Source: Vermiculatibacterium agrestimuris
Lineage (GTDB): Bacteria; Bacillota; Clostridia; Oscillospirales; Oscillospiraceae
DNA length: 64,000 bases
Assembly: GCF_943193085.1 (NCBI RefSeq)
Contig: NZ_CALPCU010000002.1
Coordinates: 62,001 to 126,000, forward strand
Direction: 5' to 3'
Shown here: positions 1 through 8,079 of the stretch, one piece after another
Numbering within the stretch: the stretch's first letter is position 1
Layout of the letters: every line of letters starts with the position of its first letter
Made by a program: the position numbers and the translations under genes
Notes under the pieces: model-generated
Databases searched by the model: none
Told to the model about the DNA's origin: nothing
The model's input: only the letters and a program-made list of their open reading frames with translations

Positions 1-605
1 AGCAGGGTGGCGATCAGAGAGGAGAGCACCGCCGGCACCAGAGCGGCGTAGTGCATCACGCCCACATGGACGACCTCCAGGGCAAAAAGGGCGGCGGCCA
101 GCGGGGTACCGAACAGGGCGGAAAAGGCGGCGGCCATGCCGCAGACCACCAGCATCCGCCGGTCGTCCTGGTCAAAGCCCAGCCGGCGGCCCAGGCTGGA
201 GGCGATAGAGCCGCCCAGCTGGAGGGCGGCCCCCTCCCGGCCGGAGGAGCCGCCGCACAGATGGGTCAGGGTAGAGGCGGCAAAAATGAGCGGCGCGGTG
301 CGAAAGGCCACGGGAGCCTCTCCCCGGACGGCCCGGAGCACCAGATCGGTTCCCCCGTCCTGCCATATACCGGCCCGGTGATAGAGCCAAACGATGACAA
401 GCCCCGCCTCCGGCAAAAGAAACAGCAGCCAGGGATGCGCTTGCCGGGTTTGGCTCGCCCAATCCACCGCCAGGTGAAAGCCCACCCCCACCAGTCCTAC
501 TCCAAGGCCGAGCAAAACGGCCAGAATGGCCCATTTTACCAGCGTGAGCAGATCCTCCCAGCGGTCTTTCAGGGCGGCGATAAGATCTTCTTTCATCTCG
601 TCCAT
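1..605 (-). CDS. ClC-family anion transporter, partial (CLC-F-like)
   Basis: N-terminal 201 residues of a ClC anion channel/antiporter; the gene runs off the left edge, so the C-terminal half is missing. A first membrane helix lies near residues 22-45. Residues 118-132 carry the pore signature GGSSGREGAALQLGG, which is the family's GREGP motif with the proline replaced by alanine. Loss of that proline is known from the CLC-F group of fluoride/proton antiporters, so fluoride export is a reasonable inference, but chloride cannot be excluded from a fragment. I saw no fluoride riboswitch upstream. The start is the ATG at 605; an in-frame ATG three codons later is an alternative, since neither has a strong ribosome site. 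Confidence 0.85.
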   Translation of the reverse strand, partial: MDEMKEDLIAALKDRWEDLLTLVKWAILAVLLGLGVGLVGVGFHLAVDWASQTRQAHPWLLFLLPEAGLVIVWLYHRAGIWQDGGTDLVLRAVRGEAPVAFRTAPLIFAASTLTHLCGGSSGREGAALQLGGSIASSLGRRLGFDQDDRRMLVVCGMAAAFSALFGTPLAAALFALEVVHVGVMHYAALVPAVLSSLIATL

Positions 606-637
606 TTACAGCACCAACTTTGTATCATTTGGTATTT

Positions 638-688
638 ATTATACCACATATATTTTTTCGTGCAATTCCCCTTTTTCTATGCTATAAT
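638..688. promoter_or_regulatory. Divergent promoters for the ClC and CBS genes
   Basis: A TATAAT at 683-688 reads rightward and another at 638-643 (complement) reads leftward. The hexamer at 660-665 is GTGCAA on the plus strand and TTGCAC on the minus strand, and sits 17 bp and 16 bp from the two -10 boxes. The divergent promoters therefore appear to share one -35 region. The -10 boxes are convincing; each -35 matches only three of six consensus bases. Confidence 0.6.
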
Positions 689-723
689 GCTTTTCGTACA
701 TGATTCTAAAGGAGGAATTCTCC

Positions 724-1626
724 GTGGGAGAGCCCACAGTACCCTTACCTCTGCTGATCCTTTTGGTGCTCTGCCTGTGCGCCGAGACGGCCGGCATCAT
801 CGCCCTGGCCCTCAAGCTCCGCGCCCTGGGCAAACGCTCCTCGGAAGAGGATATCCGCCAGCTGGTGGACATCGGCGAAGAGAAGGGCTCTATTGAAAAA
901 GAGGAGAAGGAGCTCATTGAGAACGTCTTTGAGTTCAACAACTCCACCGCCGCCGACGTGATGGTACACCGCACCGACGTGGTGATGCTCTGGGTGGACG
1001 ACCCGGACGAGGAGATCCTAGAGACCATCCGCACCTCGGGCCTGACCCGGTTCCCGGTCTATGAGGAGGACACCGACGACATCATCGGCCTTCTCAATAC
1101 CCGGGACTATCTGCTCAACGCCCACGCCGGCTCGCCCAAGCCCCTGCGGGAGCTGCTGCGGGAGGTGTACTTCGTCCCTGAGACGGTGCGCACCGACGTG
1201 CTGTTCCGGGATATGCAGAGCCGGAAGATCCACTTCGCCGTAGTGGTGGATGAGTACGGCGGCACCAGCGGCATCCTCACCATGGAGGATCTCATTGAGG
1301 AGCTGGTGGGCAACATCTATGACGAGTTCGATCCCCAGGACGAGCAGGAGATCGTACCCCTGGACGAGGAGCACTGGCGCATTGCCGGCTCCGCCCCCCT
1401 GGAGGAGGTAGCGGAGGCGCTGGAAATGGAATTTCCGGAGGATGAGGAGGCCGAGACCCTGGGCGGCCTGGTCTTTGCCCGGCTGGATGTGATCCCCGCC
1501 GACGGCACCCATCCCACCGTGGACGCCCACGGCCTGCGCATCCAGGTGGAGGAGCTGTCCGACCGCCGGGTGGAGTGGGCCAGAGTGACCCGCCTGTCCC
1601 CCAAGGCCCACACTGACGAAGAATAA
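724..1626 (+). CDS. CBS-pair / CorC_HlyC domain membrane protein
   Basis: A 300-residue protein of the hemolysin C/CorC group, thought to act in divalent-cation efflux or its control. One hydrophobic segment near residues 6-28 replaces the four-helix DUF21/CNNM domain of full-length relatives. A tandem CBS pair follows (about 70-190, with EEYGGTSGILTMEDL-like text seen here as DEYGGTSGILTMEDLIEEL). The C-terminal CorC/transporter-associated domain spans about 215-290. The start is the GTG at 724, because GGAGG at 711-715 lies 8 bases ahead of it; the in-frame ATG at 700 lies upstream of that site and only a few bases past the -10 box. A strong terminator follows. Confidence 0.85.
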   Translation: MGEPTVPLPLLILLVLCLCAETAGIIALALKLRALGKRSSEEDIRQLVDIGEEKGSIEKEEKELIENVFEFNNSTAADVMVHRTDVVMLWVDDPDEEILETIRTSGLTRFPVYEEDTDDIIGLLNTRDYLLNAHAGSPKPLRELLREVYFVPETVRTDVLFRDMQSRKIHFAVVVDEYGGTSGILTMEDLIEELVGNIYDEFDPQDEQEIVPLDEEHWRIAGSAPLEEVAEALEMEFPEDEEAETLGGLVFARLDVIPADGTHPTVDAHGLRIQVEELSDRRVEWARVTRLSPKAHTDEE

Positions 1627-1634
1627 TATTTCCC

Positions 1635-1673
1635 AAAAGCGGCCCCTGACCTTCTGTCAGGGGCCGCTTTTTT
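1635..1673 (+). terminator. Rho-independent terminator after the CBS protein
   Basis: Perfect 16-bp stem (1635-1650 with 1656-1671), five-base loop and a T tract, immediately after the stop codon. Confidence 0.9.
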
Positions 1674-1680
1674 CAGAGGA

Positions 1681-1754
1681 ACATTTCGACAATTTTCAAA
1701 ATGTTCTTGACAGCCTGTGATCGCCGTGGTATCATTTAGACATTCATCGAAATG
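1681..1754 (+). promoter_or_regulatory. sdpRI promoter flanked by two matching inverted repeats
   Basis: TTGACA at 1707-1712 and TATCAT at 1730-1735 are 17 bp apart. Two 22-bp elements of the form CATTT-n-GACA-n7-AAATG lie at 1682-1703 and 1733-1754. They agree at 17 of 22 positions by direct comparison. One lies upstream of the -35 box and the other overlaps the -10 box and the start of the transcript. ArsR-family autorepressors bind such sites, so these are probable operators of the downstream regulator. Confidence 0.7.
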
Positions 1755-1765
1755 AGGTGATGGAT

Positions 1766-2032
1766 ATGTCCTTTCAAGCCACCTTCAAGGCCCTGTCCGA
1801 CCCCACCCGCCGGGCCATTCTGGATCTGCTCAAGGACGGCGCCAAGACCGCCGGAGAGATCGGAAGCTCCTTCGATATGACGGGGGCCACCGTGTCCCAC
1901 CACCTGTCCGTTTTGAAGGAGGCAGGACTCATCAGCGACGAGCGGCGGGGGAAATATATCTGTTATGAGCTCAACTTGTCCATTTTGGACGAGATCACCG
2001 GCTGGATCGCCGGACTGAAAGGAGACAACTGA
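1766..2032 (+). CDS. ArsR-family autorepressor, SdpR-like
   Basis: Small winged-helix repressor of 88 residues. It opens with FKALSDPTRRAILDLL and has a recognition helix region TGATVSHHLSVLKEAGLI, the SdpR/ArsR pattern. No cysteine metal-binding site of the ArsR metal sensors is present. The next gene, two bases on, encodes an SdpI-like membrane protein. In Bacillus, SdpI binds its toxin and sequesters SdpR to relieve repression, and the same logic is likely here, although no toxin gene is in the window. The ATG at 1766 is preferred over the upstream GTG and ATG codons because GAGGTG at 1754-1759 is then correctly spaced. Confidence 0.85.
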   Translation: MSFQATFKALSDPTRRAILDLLKDGAKTAGEIGSSFDMTGATVSHHLSVLKEAGLISDERRGKYICYELNLSILDEITGWIAGLKGDN

Positions 2033-2033
2033 T

Positions 2034-2681
2034 ATGAAAAGCAAAAAGGCCATTCTATTGATGTGGATCGTATCCCTGCTGCCCTTTGTACTGGTGGCCA
2101 TCGCCTGGCCCTATCTGCCCGAGAGGATCCCTGGCCACTGGGGGCTCAACGGCCAGATCGACCGCTACGACGCTCCCGCCACCCTGTGGCTGATGTGCGC
2201 CATCGGCCCCCTTCTGTCTCTGGGGATGCAGTTTTTGCCCCGGCTGGATCCCAAAAGAGAGAATTACGAAAAGTTCCAGCCCTACTACGACTTTTTCGGC
2301 CCTCTGGTGCCCCTCCTCCTTCTGCTCTGCATTGCCGTCACCCTGTCCGAGAGCCTTTGGCCGGGACGGATCAATGTAGCCCGGGCCATCGGACTTATGG
2401 TCGGCGTGCTGTTCCTCATCATCGGCAACATGATGGGCAAGGTAAAGACCAACTGGTTTATGGGCTTCCGCACCCCCTGGGCCCTCTCGGACCCCGACGT
2501 GTGGAACAAGACCCAGCGGCTGGGGGGCTGGACCTTCTTTCTCTCCGGCCTGTCCGCCCTGGTGCTGTCCCTGCTGGCCCCGGAGGAAATCTTTTTTGTG
2601 GTCTTCTTCGCCATCCTCATCGTGGGGCTTGTTCTGACCTATGTGATGAGCTGGAAGTGGTTCCGGGAAAAGAACGTATAG
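2034..2681 (+). CDS. SdpI-like integral membrane protein
   Basis: A 215-residue protein with about six membrane helices. An N-terminal DUF1648-type segment (PYLPERIPGHWGLNGQIDRY, about residues 22-41) is followed by the SdpI/YhfL core, including NMMGKVKTNWFMGFRTPWAL near 136-155, a hallmark of the family. SdpI confers immunity to the SdpC killing factor in Bacillus subtilis and signals to SdpR. Here it is co-transcribed with the SdpR-like repressor (two-base gap). The function in this organism, whether toxin sensing or a more general envelope signal, is not shown by the sequence. Confidence 0.85.
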   Translation: MKSKKAILLMWIVSLLPFVLVAIAWPYLPERIPGHWGLNGQIDRYDAPATLWLMCAIGPLLSLGMQFLPRLDPKRENYEKFQPYYDFFGPLVPLLLLLCIAVTLSESLWPGRINVARAIGLMVGVLFLIIGNMMGKVKTNWFMGFRTPWALSDPDVWNKTQRLGGWTFFLSGLSALVLSLLAPEEIFFVVFFAILIVGLVLTYVMSWKWFREKNV

Positions 2682-2732
2682 ACCCGCCGCCTCTCTTTTT
2701 CATAAACTTTTCATACTTTCCCCCTTCAGATG

Positions 2733-2741
2733 TGCTATACT
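2733..2741 (+). promoter_or_regulatory. Extended -10 promoter for the beta-CASP gene
   Basis: TGC followed by TATACT, an extended -10 element, about 40 bp before the start codon. No good -35 box is visible, as is usual for extended -10 promoters. The same TGCTATACT string precedes niaR at 8021. Confidence 0.55.
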
Positions 2742-2779
2742 AAACTCAGAGGTAAACTGTTTTTGCGGGAGGGTTTGGT

Positions 2780-4381
2780 ATGAAGCTGACATTTTTCGGC
2801 GCGGCGAGGGCCGTCACAGGGAGCTGCCACTGCGTGGAGTGCGGCGGGCGCAAGTACCTCATCGACTGCGGCCTTCAGCAGGGACGGGACGAGAAGGACA
2901 ACAGTGTTCTGGACTTCAACCCCGGCATGGTGGACGCCGTCATCGTCACCCATGCCCACATCGACCACTCCGGGCGGCTGCCCCTGCTGGTGAAACGGGG
3001 CTTCCGGGGGCCCATCTACTGCACCCGGCTCACCGCCCGGCTGCTGGGTATCATGCTGCTGGACTCCGCCCACATTCAGGAAAGCGACGCCAACTGGGAA
3101 AACCAGAAGGGCAAGCGGGCGGGCAAGGAGCCGGTGGAGCCCCTCTACACCATCCAAGACGCCCAGGCCACCCTGGAGCTGCTGGTGCCGGCGGAATACG
3201 GTGAGCGGGTATCCATCCACGACGATGTGGCGCTGGAATTTGTGGACGCGGGGCACCTGCTGGGCTCCGCCGAGGCCCAGCTCTGGCTCACCGAGGGCGG
3301 AGTGACCCGGAAGATCGTCTTCTCCGGCGACCTGGGCAACACCGACCAGCCCATCATCCGGGATCCCCAGCCGGTGGACGGCTCGGCGGACTTCGTGGTC
3401 ACCGAGTCCACCTACGGCGACCGGCTCCACGGAAAGATGGCCTCCTACAAGGAGGAGCTGGCCCAGATCATCGACGAGACTCTGGGGCAGGGGGGCAACG
3501 TCATCATCCCCGCCTTCGCCGTGGGCCGCACCCAGGAGCTTTTATATTTCCTTCGTGAGATCAAGGAGGAGGGGCTGGTAACGTCCAGGCCCGACTTTGA
3601 AGTCGTGGTGGACTCCCCCCTGGCCAGGGAGGCCACGGAGATCTTCTCCGGCGATTTGACGGGCTATTTGGACGAGGATGCCATCGCCGCCGTTCAGAAG
3701 GGCAACCTCTTCCGCTTCCCCGGCCTGGTGCTCACCGAAACGGTGGAGGACTCCAAGGCCCTGAACACCGACGGGAAGTGCCGGGTCATCCTCTCCGCCT
3801 CCGGCATGTGCGACGCCGGACGGATCCGCCACCACCTCAAGCACAACCTTTGGCGGCGGGAGTGCACGGTGGTCTTCGTGGGCTACCAGGCCGAGGGCAG
3901 TCTGGGCCGCCGGCTTTTGGAGGGGGTCAAAACGGTAAAGCTCTTCGGCGAGGAGATCTACGTCCAGGCCCGGATCACCCGGGTGGAGGGTCTCAGCTCC
4001 CACGCCGACCAGAAGGGCCTTCTCCAGTGGATGGAGTGCTTCCGGGCCCAGCGGCCCCGGCAGGTCTTCGTGGTGCACGGGGACAAGGACGTAACCGTCG
4101 CCTATGCCGATATTTTGAAGGAGCAGGGCTTTGCCGCCCATGCGCCGGACTACGAGGAGGTCTACGACCTGCTCGCCGACCGGATGCTGGCTCCCGGCAT
4201 CCCCCCGGCCATCAAGGAGTCTCAGCCCACCTCCCCGGCCGGCTCCCCCGCCTACCGGCGGCTGGAGGAGGCCGGGCAGCAGCTGCTGGCCGTCATCCGT
4301 CACAACAAGGGCGGCGCCAACAAGGATCTGGGGAAATTTGCCGACCAGATCCGGGCGCTTATCCAGAAATGGGATCGGTAA
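2780..4381 (+). CDS. Metallo-beta-lactamase / beta-CASP RNA-processing exonuclease
   Basis: 533-residue cytosolic nuclease of the metallo-beta-lactamase fold. The metal motif HAHIDH is at residues 58-63; the later GDLGNTD and ESTYGDR segments supply further ligands and the start of the beta-CASP insert (about 205-380). The C-terminal RMMBL region contains ITRVEGLSSHADQKGLLQWM and VVHGDK. This is the YSH1/CPSF-like group of RNA exo/endonucleases, distinct from RNase J, which carries an extra C-terminal domain. The last 60 residues, with a coil-forming stretch after GSPAYRRLEEAGQQLL, are an extension I do not recognise. It is a single-gene unit with its own terminator. Confidence 0.88.
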   Translation: MKLTFFGAARAVTGSCHCVECGGRKYLIDCGLQQGRDEKDNSVLDFNPGMVDAVIVTHAHIDHSGRLPLLVKRGFRGPIYCTRLTARLLGIMLLDSAHIQESDANWENQKGKRAGKEPVEPLYTIQDAQATLELLVPAEYGERVSIHDDVALEFVDAGHLLGSAEAQLWLTEGGVTRKIVFSGDLGNTDQPIIRDPQPVDGSADFVVTESTYGDRLHGKMASYKEELAQIIDETLGQGGNVIIPAFAVGRTQELLYFLREIKEEGLVTSRPDFEVVVDSPLAREATEIFSGDLTGYLDEDAIAAVQKGNLFRFPGLVLTETVEDSKALNTDGKCRVILSASGMCDAGRIRHHLKHNLWRRECTVVFVGYQAEGSLGRRLLEGVKTVKLFGEEIYVQARITRVEGLSSHADQKGLLQWMECFRAQRPRQVFVVHGDKDVTVAYADILKEQGFAAHAPDYEEVYDLLADRMLAPGIPPAIKESQPTSPAGSPAYRRLEEAGQQLLAVIRHNKGGANKDLGKFADQIRALIQKWDR

Positions 4382-4390
4382 GTGGAATAA

Positions 4391-4424
4391 AAAAGGGCCT
4401 CTCCCCCTGGGAGAGGCCCTTTTT
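4391..4424 (+). terminator. Terminator after the beta-CASP nuclease
   Basis: GGGCCTCTCCC pairs with GGGAGAGGCCC, flanked by A and T runs, 10 bases past the stop codon. Confidence 0.88.
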
Positions 4425-4490
4425 GTCATTCATAACACGGGGGCCTGTCTCATATACTGTCATACCTTTTACTGCAAGGAGTGTGACAGC

Positions 4491-5090
4491 ATGGACAGCA
4501 GAAACCAGGCCACTCTGCGGGGGCGGGCCGCCCAGGCGCCCTGCCTCTCCCACAGCAACCACGGCGTGGCCTATTACACCTTTCCCCTGGAGGTAAACCG
4601 CCTCAGCGGCACGGCGGATGTGCTCAATGTAGTGGCGGACGAGACCCTTTTGGAACAGTGCCCTGTGACGGCGGGAGAAGAGTATCAGGTAGCGGGGGAG
4701 ATCCGCTCCTTCAATAACCGCAGCGGCGTGGGAAGCCGCCTGGTCATCTCCTTTTTCGCCAAAAGCCTCCAACCGGCCCAGGGGGAGCATCTGAACCAGC
4801 TGACCCTGAGCGGGGTGCTGTGCAAGGCCCCCAACCTCCGCCGCACGCCGCTGGGCCGGGAGATCTGCGATTTGCTGCTGGCGGTGAACCGCCGCTACGG
4901 CCGGGCGGATTACCTGCCCTGCATCGCCTGGGGCGGCCTGGCCCGCGCCTGCGCGGCGCTGGAGGTGGGGGACGAGGTACATATCACCGGACGGCTCCAA
5001 AGCCGGAAATACCGCAAGGTGATCCAGGGGGTGGAGTCGGAGCGCACTGCCTATGAGATCTCCGTCATGGAGTTGGAGCCGGAAGGGTAA
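4491..5090 (+). CDS. Single-stranded DNA-binding-like protein with two OB folds
   Basis: 199 residues that divide into two OB-fold halves: residues 1-95, and about 100-195. The second half contains LTLSGVLCKAPNLRRTPLGREICDLLLAVNR and YLPCIAWGGLARACAALEVGDEVHITGRLQSRKY, the typical core of SSB/PriB proteins. It is not the main Ssb, which has one OB fold and an acidic tail; this tail (MELEPEG) is only weakly acidic. A role in replication restart or plasmid/phage-type DNA handling is possible but unproven. AAGGAG at 4476-4481 fixes the ATG at 4491; the longer open frame upstream lies over the preceding terminator. Confidence 0.75.
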   Translation: MDSRNQATLRGRAAQAPCLSHSNHGVAYYTFPLEVNRLSGTADVLNVVADETLLEQCPVTAGEEYQVAGEIRSFNNRSGVGSRLVISFFAKSLQPAQGEHLNQLTLSGVLCKAPNLRRTPLGREICDLLLAVNRRYGRADYLPCIAWGGLARACAALEVGDEVHITGRLQSRKYRKVIQGVESERTAYEISVMELEPEG

Positions 5091-5126
5091 AAAAACGCCG
5101 TGGTCAGATGACCACGGCGTTTTTTC
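5089..5126. terminator. Bidirectional terminator between convergent genes
   Basis: ACGCCGTGGTCA / TGACCACGGCGT stem with A-run and T-run on either side, serving both the ssDNA-binding gene and the leftward lipoprotein unit. Confidence 0.9.
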
Positions 5127-5135
5127 TATGTAAGC

Positions 5136-5828
5136 TCAGCCCTCGTAGTAGGGATAGTCGATGACCATGGCGTCCATGCGGTAGAAATCTTCGTCCGTGA
5201 TGGAGTAGTAACCATCCTCGTCCTTCTCCAGCTGAACAGTGGTGGACTGGGCGTCCAGGTTGCTGGTCTCGGAGAGTTTGGAACGGAAGGCGTTGATGAT
5301 GATCTCCGCCCACTCGGCGTCGGCGGTCATCTTCTCCTCCTCGCTCATGTTCTCCTGCACCTCGGTGGGATACTTTTCATACCAAGGCTCCAGCGCGGTC
5401 TCCAGCTCCTCCTCGGCCAGGTGGGCGATGTCGATGGGATAGATCGTCACCTTCACGGAGAAGGAGCCGTCGTCCTGCTCGGCGGCGGAGACCACCTCGA
5501 ACTTAAGGTGGCTGTAGATCTCCTTGTACAGCTCCTTGATCTCCTCCTGCTGCTCGTCGGTGGGGTACTCAATGGCGTAGTTGTAGATGAAGTATTCCAC
5601 CTCGGCGTCCATGCTGCCCTCATAGGTGGAGGCCACATCGTCATCGTCGATGTCCACCAGCTTCTTGAACTCGTCGCTGGCTGTGCCCAGGTAGTTTTCC
5701 TCAATGATGCCGGTGACATAGGTCATGGCCTCATCCTTGCTCAGGCCGCTCTTACCGCCGCAGGCCGTCAGGCTCATGCCCAGAGCCAGGATCAGGGCCA
5801 GGAGCCCCATGCGTTTGATGTTTTTCAT
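5136..5828 (-). CDS. Secreted lipoprotein, DUF5105-like
   Basis: 230-residue lipoprotein. A signal peptide ends in LTAC (lipid-modified cysteine at residue 23), followed by an acidic globular domain rich in Glu and Asp. The helical first half (about 30-105) and a beta-rich second half resemble DUF5105-type surface lipoproteins of clostridia. The assignment rests on overall pattern, not a diagnostic motif. It is the last gene of a leftward unit after the PAS-HTH regulator and pepV, 31 bases from pepV, with its own AAGGAG ribosome site. Substrate or partner unknown. Confidence 0.7.
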   Translation of the reverse strand: MKNIKRMGLLALILALGMSLTACGGKSGLSKDEAMTYVTGIIEENYLGTASDEFKKLVDIDDDDVASTYEGSMDAEVEYFIYNYAIEYPTDEQQEEIKELYKEIYSHLKFEVVSAAEQDDGSFSVKVTIYPIDIAHLAEEELETALEPWYEKYPTEVQENMSEEEKMTADAEWAEIIINAFRSKLSETSNLDAQSTTVQLEKDEDGYYSITDEDFYRMDAMVIDYPYYEG

Positions 5829-5859
5829 TTCACTTTCTCCTTACCGTCTCAAATATTTT

Positions 5860-7272
5860 TTATCTGCACAGCCGGGCGATGGCCAGGGCAAAAATTTTGG
5901 CGGACTTGATGAGATTGTCCACGCTGGCCTGCTCGTTGGCTGAATGCATTTTGGGGTCGAAGCCGGGGAAGTCGCAGCCAAAGGCCACGCCACCGGGGAT
6001 GTCATGGACGTAAGTCCCCCCGCCGATGGCCATGGGCTTGGGATCCCTGACCCCGGTGTAGGCGCTGTAGCACTCCAGTAGCGTCTTGACCAGGGGGGTG
6101 TCCGCCGCCACCACATGGGCGGGAACCATCTGGGCGCCCCCGGTGAGGGTGAAGCCCGCCTCGCCCAGGGCCTTCTCACAGACCTGGACGCAGTTCTCCA
6201 CCGTGGCGCACACAGGCACCCGGGCGTCGAACTGGGCGGAAAAACCGGTCTCGGACAGGGTCATGAGAGCCAGGTTCACCGTCAGCTCTCCGCTGTCATC
6301 CTTCTGGGCGATGCCCAGGGCCTTGCCCCGGGTGTCCCCCAGGGGGAAGCGCTCCTTCAGGGCCCGGATGGCCCGGGTGGACTGGCACTGGGCCAGAGGC
6401 AGGGCAGAGAGGAGCTCCAGCATGGCCTGGATGGCGTTGACGCCGTCGTCAGGGCTGGCGGCGTGGGCGTTTTTGCCGGTACAGTGGATCCGGGCGCCGC
6501 CCACCATGTCGGTGACGGTGAACATGGCCCCGCTCATGCGCTCCACCGTGGGGCACAGGGGGGTGATATCCGCCGCTCGCAGCCCCAGCACCTCGGCGCT
6601 GGCCTCCGGAGGCACCACATTGAAGCGGAAACCGCCGGAGAGGACGCTGACCCGGGGCTCCACCATCACCGCAGGCCAGGAGGCCCCAAACACGGGCCGG
6701 AACTGGCCCTTTTCCACATTGATAAGGGGGAAGTCCGCGTCGGGAGAGAAGCTCTGGGGCGCATAGGGCTCCCTGGCGTAGTAATACTTGATATCGCCGC
6801 TGCCCGACTCCTCGTCGGTGCCCATAATAAGCCGGGCGTTTTTGGTGACGGGTAGGCCCAGATCCCGCACCGCCTTCATGGCGAACAGGGCGGCGCAGAG
6901 GGGCCCCTTGTCGTCGGACACACCCCGGCCGTAGAGGACGCCGTCCTTCTCCACACAGGTGTAGGGATCGGTGCTCCAGCCGGAGCCCTCCCCCACCACA
7001 TCCAGATGGGCCAGGATGTGGAGCTGAGTGTCCTTGTCGTTCATATCCGCCAGGCCCACGTAGTGGTCGTAGTCCCTGACGGAGAAGCCCAATTCGGCGC
7101 AGAGCTTCACCGCCTCATCCAAGGCGGCCCGGGGGCCGGGGCCGAAAGGGGCCTCAGCCGTGGGCTCCCCCTTCACGCTCTTCACCGCCACCAGGCGGGA
7201 GATGGCGGAGATCAGCTCCCCGCGCACTGCGCTGTCATTGAAATAGCTGTCGATACGCTCCTGAATATCCAT
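5860..7272 (-). CDS. pepV: M20 family dipeptidase, PepV-like
   Basis: 470-residue cytosolic zinc dipeptidase that cleaves short peptides taken up by the cell. Family metal motifs are all present: HLDVVGEG (metal His and catalytic Asp), GRGVSDDKGP (bridging Asp) and GTDEESGSGD (catalytic and metal Glu). The insertion or lid domain occupies roughly residues 180-340, and the last metal histidine lies in KMHSANEQ near the C terminus. Length matches PepV of lactic acid bacteria. It begins only four bases after the upstream PAS-HTH regulator, so the two are surely co-transcribed and the regulator may respond to peptide or amino-acid supply. Confidence 0.92.
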   Translation of the reverse strand: MDIQERIDSYFNDSAVRGELISAISRLVAVKSVKGEPTAEAPFGPGPRAALDEAVKLCAELGFSVRDYDHYVGLADMNDKDTQLHILAHLDVVGEGSGWSTDPYTCVEKDGVLYGRGVSDDKGPLCAALFAMKAVRDLGLPVTKNARLIMGTDEESGSGDIKYYYAREPYAPQSFSPDADFPLINVEKGQFRPVFGASWPAVMVEPRVSVLSGGFRFNVVPPEASAEVLGLRAADITPLCPTVERMSGAMFTVTDMVGGARIHCTGKNAHAASPDDGVNAIQAMLELLSALPLAQCQSTRAIRALKERFPLGDTRGKALGIAQKDDSGELTVNLALMTLSETGFSAQFDARVPVCATVENCVQVCEKALGEAGFTLTGGAQMVPAHVVAADTPLVKTLLECYSAYTGVRDPKPMAIGGGTYVHDIPGGVAFGCDFPGFDPKMHSANEQASVDNLIKSAKIFALAIARLCR

Positions 7273-7276
7273 AGCT

Positions 7277-7921
7277 TCACTCTTTCCCGGCGGCGGCCTT
7301 CTCGTCGGCCAGCTCGCCCAAATATTTATAAATGGTGTACCGTGACACCTTCAGCCGGGAGGCCACAAAGGGCACCGACTTGCGGAAGGAAAAGACGTTC
7401 TTCTGATCCAGCAGGGTCACCAGCCGGAACCGGTCTTTTTTGTTCAGCTCCTCAATGGGCTTGCCCAGTGCGGCAAGGCACTCCTCAAAGATCTGGTGGA
7501 GCTGGCCCGCGCCGCCGGCCCACAGGGCGCTTTGCAGGTCGGCCTCCGCGTTCATCAGACCCATGAGCGTGCGGTTAGCATAGCTCAGCGCGGTGAAGTC
7601 AAAGTCGATGCCCAGCGCCAGGTCGTAGTCCTCCCCCACCATGTGAAAGGTGGAGGATTTGATCTGCTGTCCCGACGGAGTCGTGGCGTAGAGATTGACA
7701 AAATCGTTGGCCAGGGTAGTGGAGTCCAGCACCTTGTCCGAGCCCAAAATGTCCAGGGTGGAGCCCACCTCCCGGCCGGAGACCTGACCGTTGTAGATGG
7801 ACAGAATGGGGTGGCGGGGGTTGCCCATATCCTGCACCAGCGTCTCACAGGAGGAACCAAACATTTCCGCAATGCCCTTTGCGGTGCGATCCAGAAATTC
7901 AAACGCCTCTTCTCTGGTCAT
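7277..7921 (-). CDS. YheO-type PAS / DauR-like HTH transcriptional regulator
   Basis: 214 residues. The N-terminal 120 residues match the YheO-like PAS domain (SSCETLVQDMGNPRHPILSI, GDYDLALGIDFD-like text here as GEDYDLALGIDFDFTAL). The C-terminal 65 residues form the HTH_22 domain, with VASRLKVSRYTIYKYLGEL as the recognition helix region. This architecture is shared with DauR, which controls D-arginine catabolism. Its tight linkage to pepV suggests control of dipeptide or amino-acid use; the ligand is unknown. It has its own promoter in the divergent region shared with niaR. Confidence 0.88.
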   Translation of the reverse strand: MTREEAFEFLDRTAKGIAEMFGSSCETLVQDMGNPRHPILSIYNGQVSGREVGSTLDILGSDKVLDSTTLANDFVNLYATTPSGQQIKSSTFHMVGEDYDLALGIDFDFTALSYANRTLMGLMNAEADLQSALWAGGAGQLHQIFEECLAALGKPIEELNKKDRFRLVTLLDQKNVFSFRKSVPFVASRLKVSRYTIYKYLGELADEKAAAGKE

Positions 7922-7959
7922 GTGCGGGCCCCCCTTTCATGGTTTGCAGAATCCAGAAT

Positions 7960-7988
7960 ATTTTAACACCATGGAATGGAAAAATCAA
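7960..7988 (-). promoter_or_regulatory. Promoter of the regulator-pepV-lipoprotein unit
   Basis: On the minus strand TTGATT (7988-7983) and TAAAAT (7965-7960) with 17-bp spacing. Confidence 0.65.
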
Positions 7989-8020
7989 CCCGGCCCGGCC
8001 TTTTCCCCCGGGAAAAACTG

Positions 8021-8029
8021 TGCTATACT
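8021..8029 (+). promoter_or_regulatory. Extended -10 promoter for niaR
   Basis: TGC followed by TATACT about 50 bases before the niaR start, identical to the element before the beta-CASP gene at 2733. Confidence 0.5.
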
Positions 8030-8079
8030 GCAAGATAGGATATGACATCGCGCCAAAATCATGCAAAGGAGTTGGGGAT

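Noticed and set aside
606..700. Fluoride riboswitch before the CLC-F-like gene
   Set aside because: The leader is AT-rich and too short, with none of the conserved fluoride-motif blocks.
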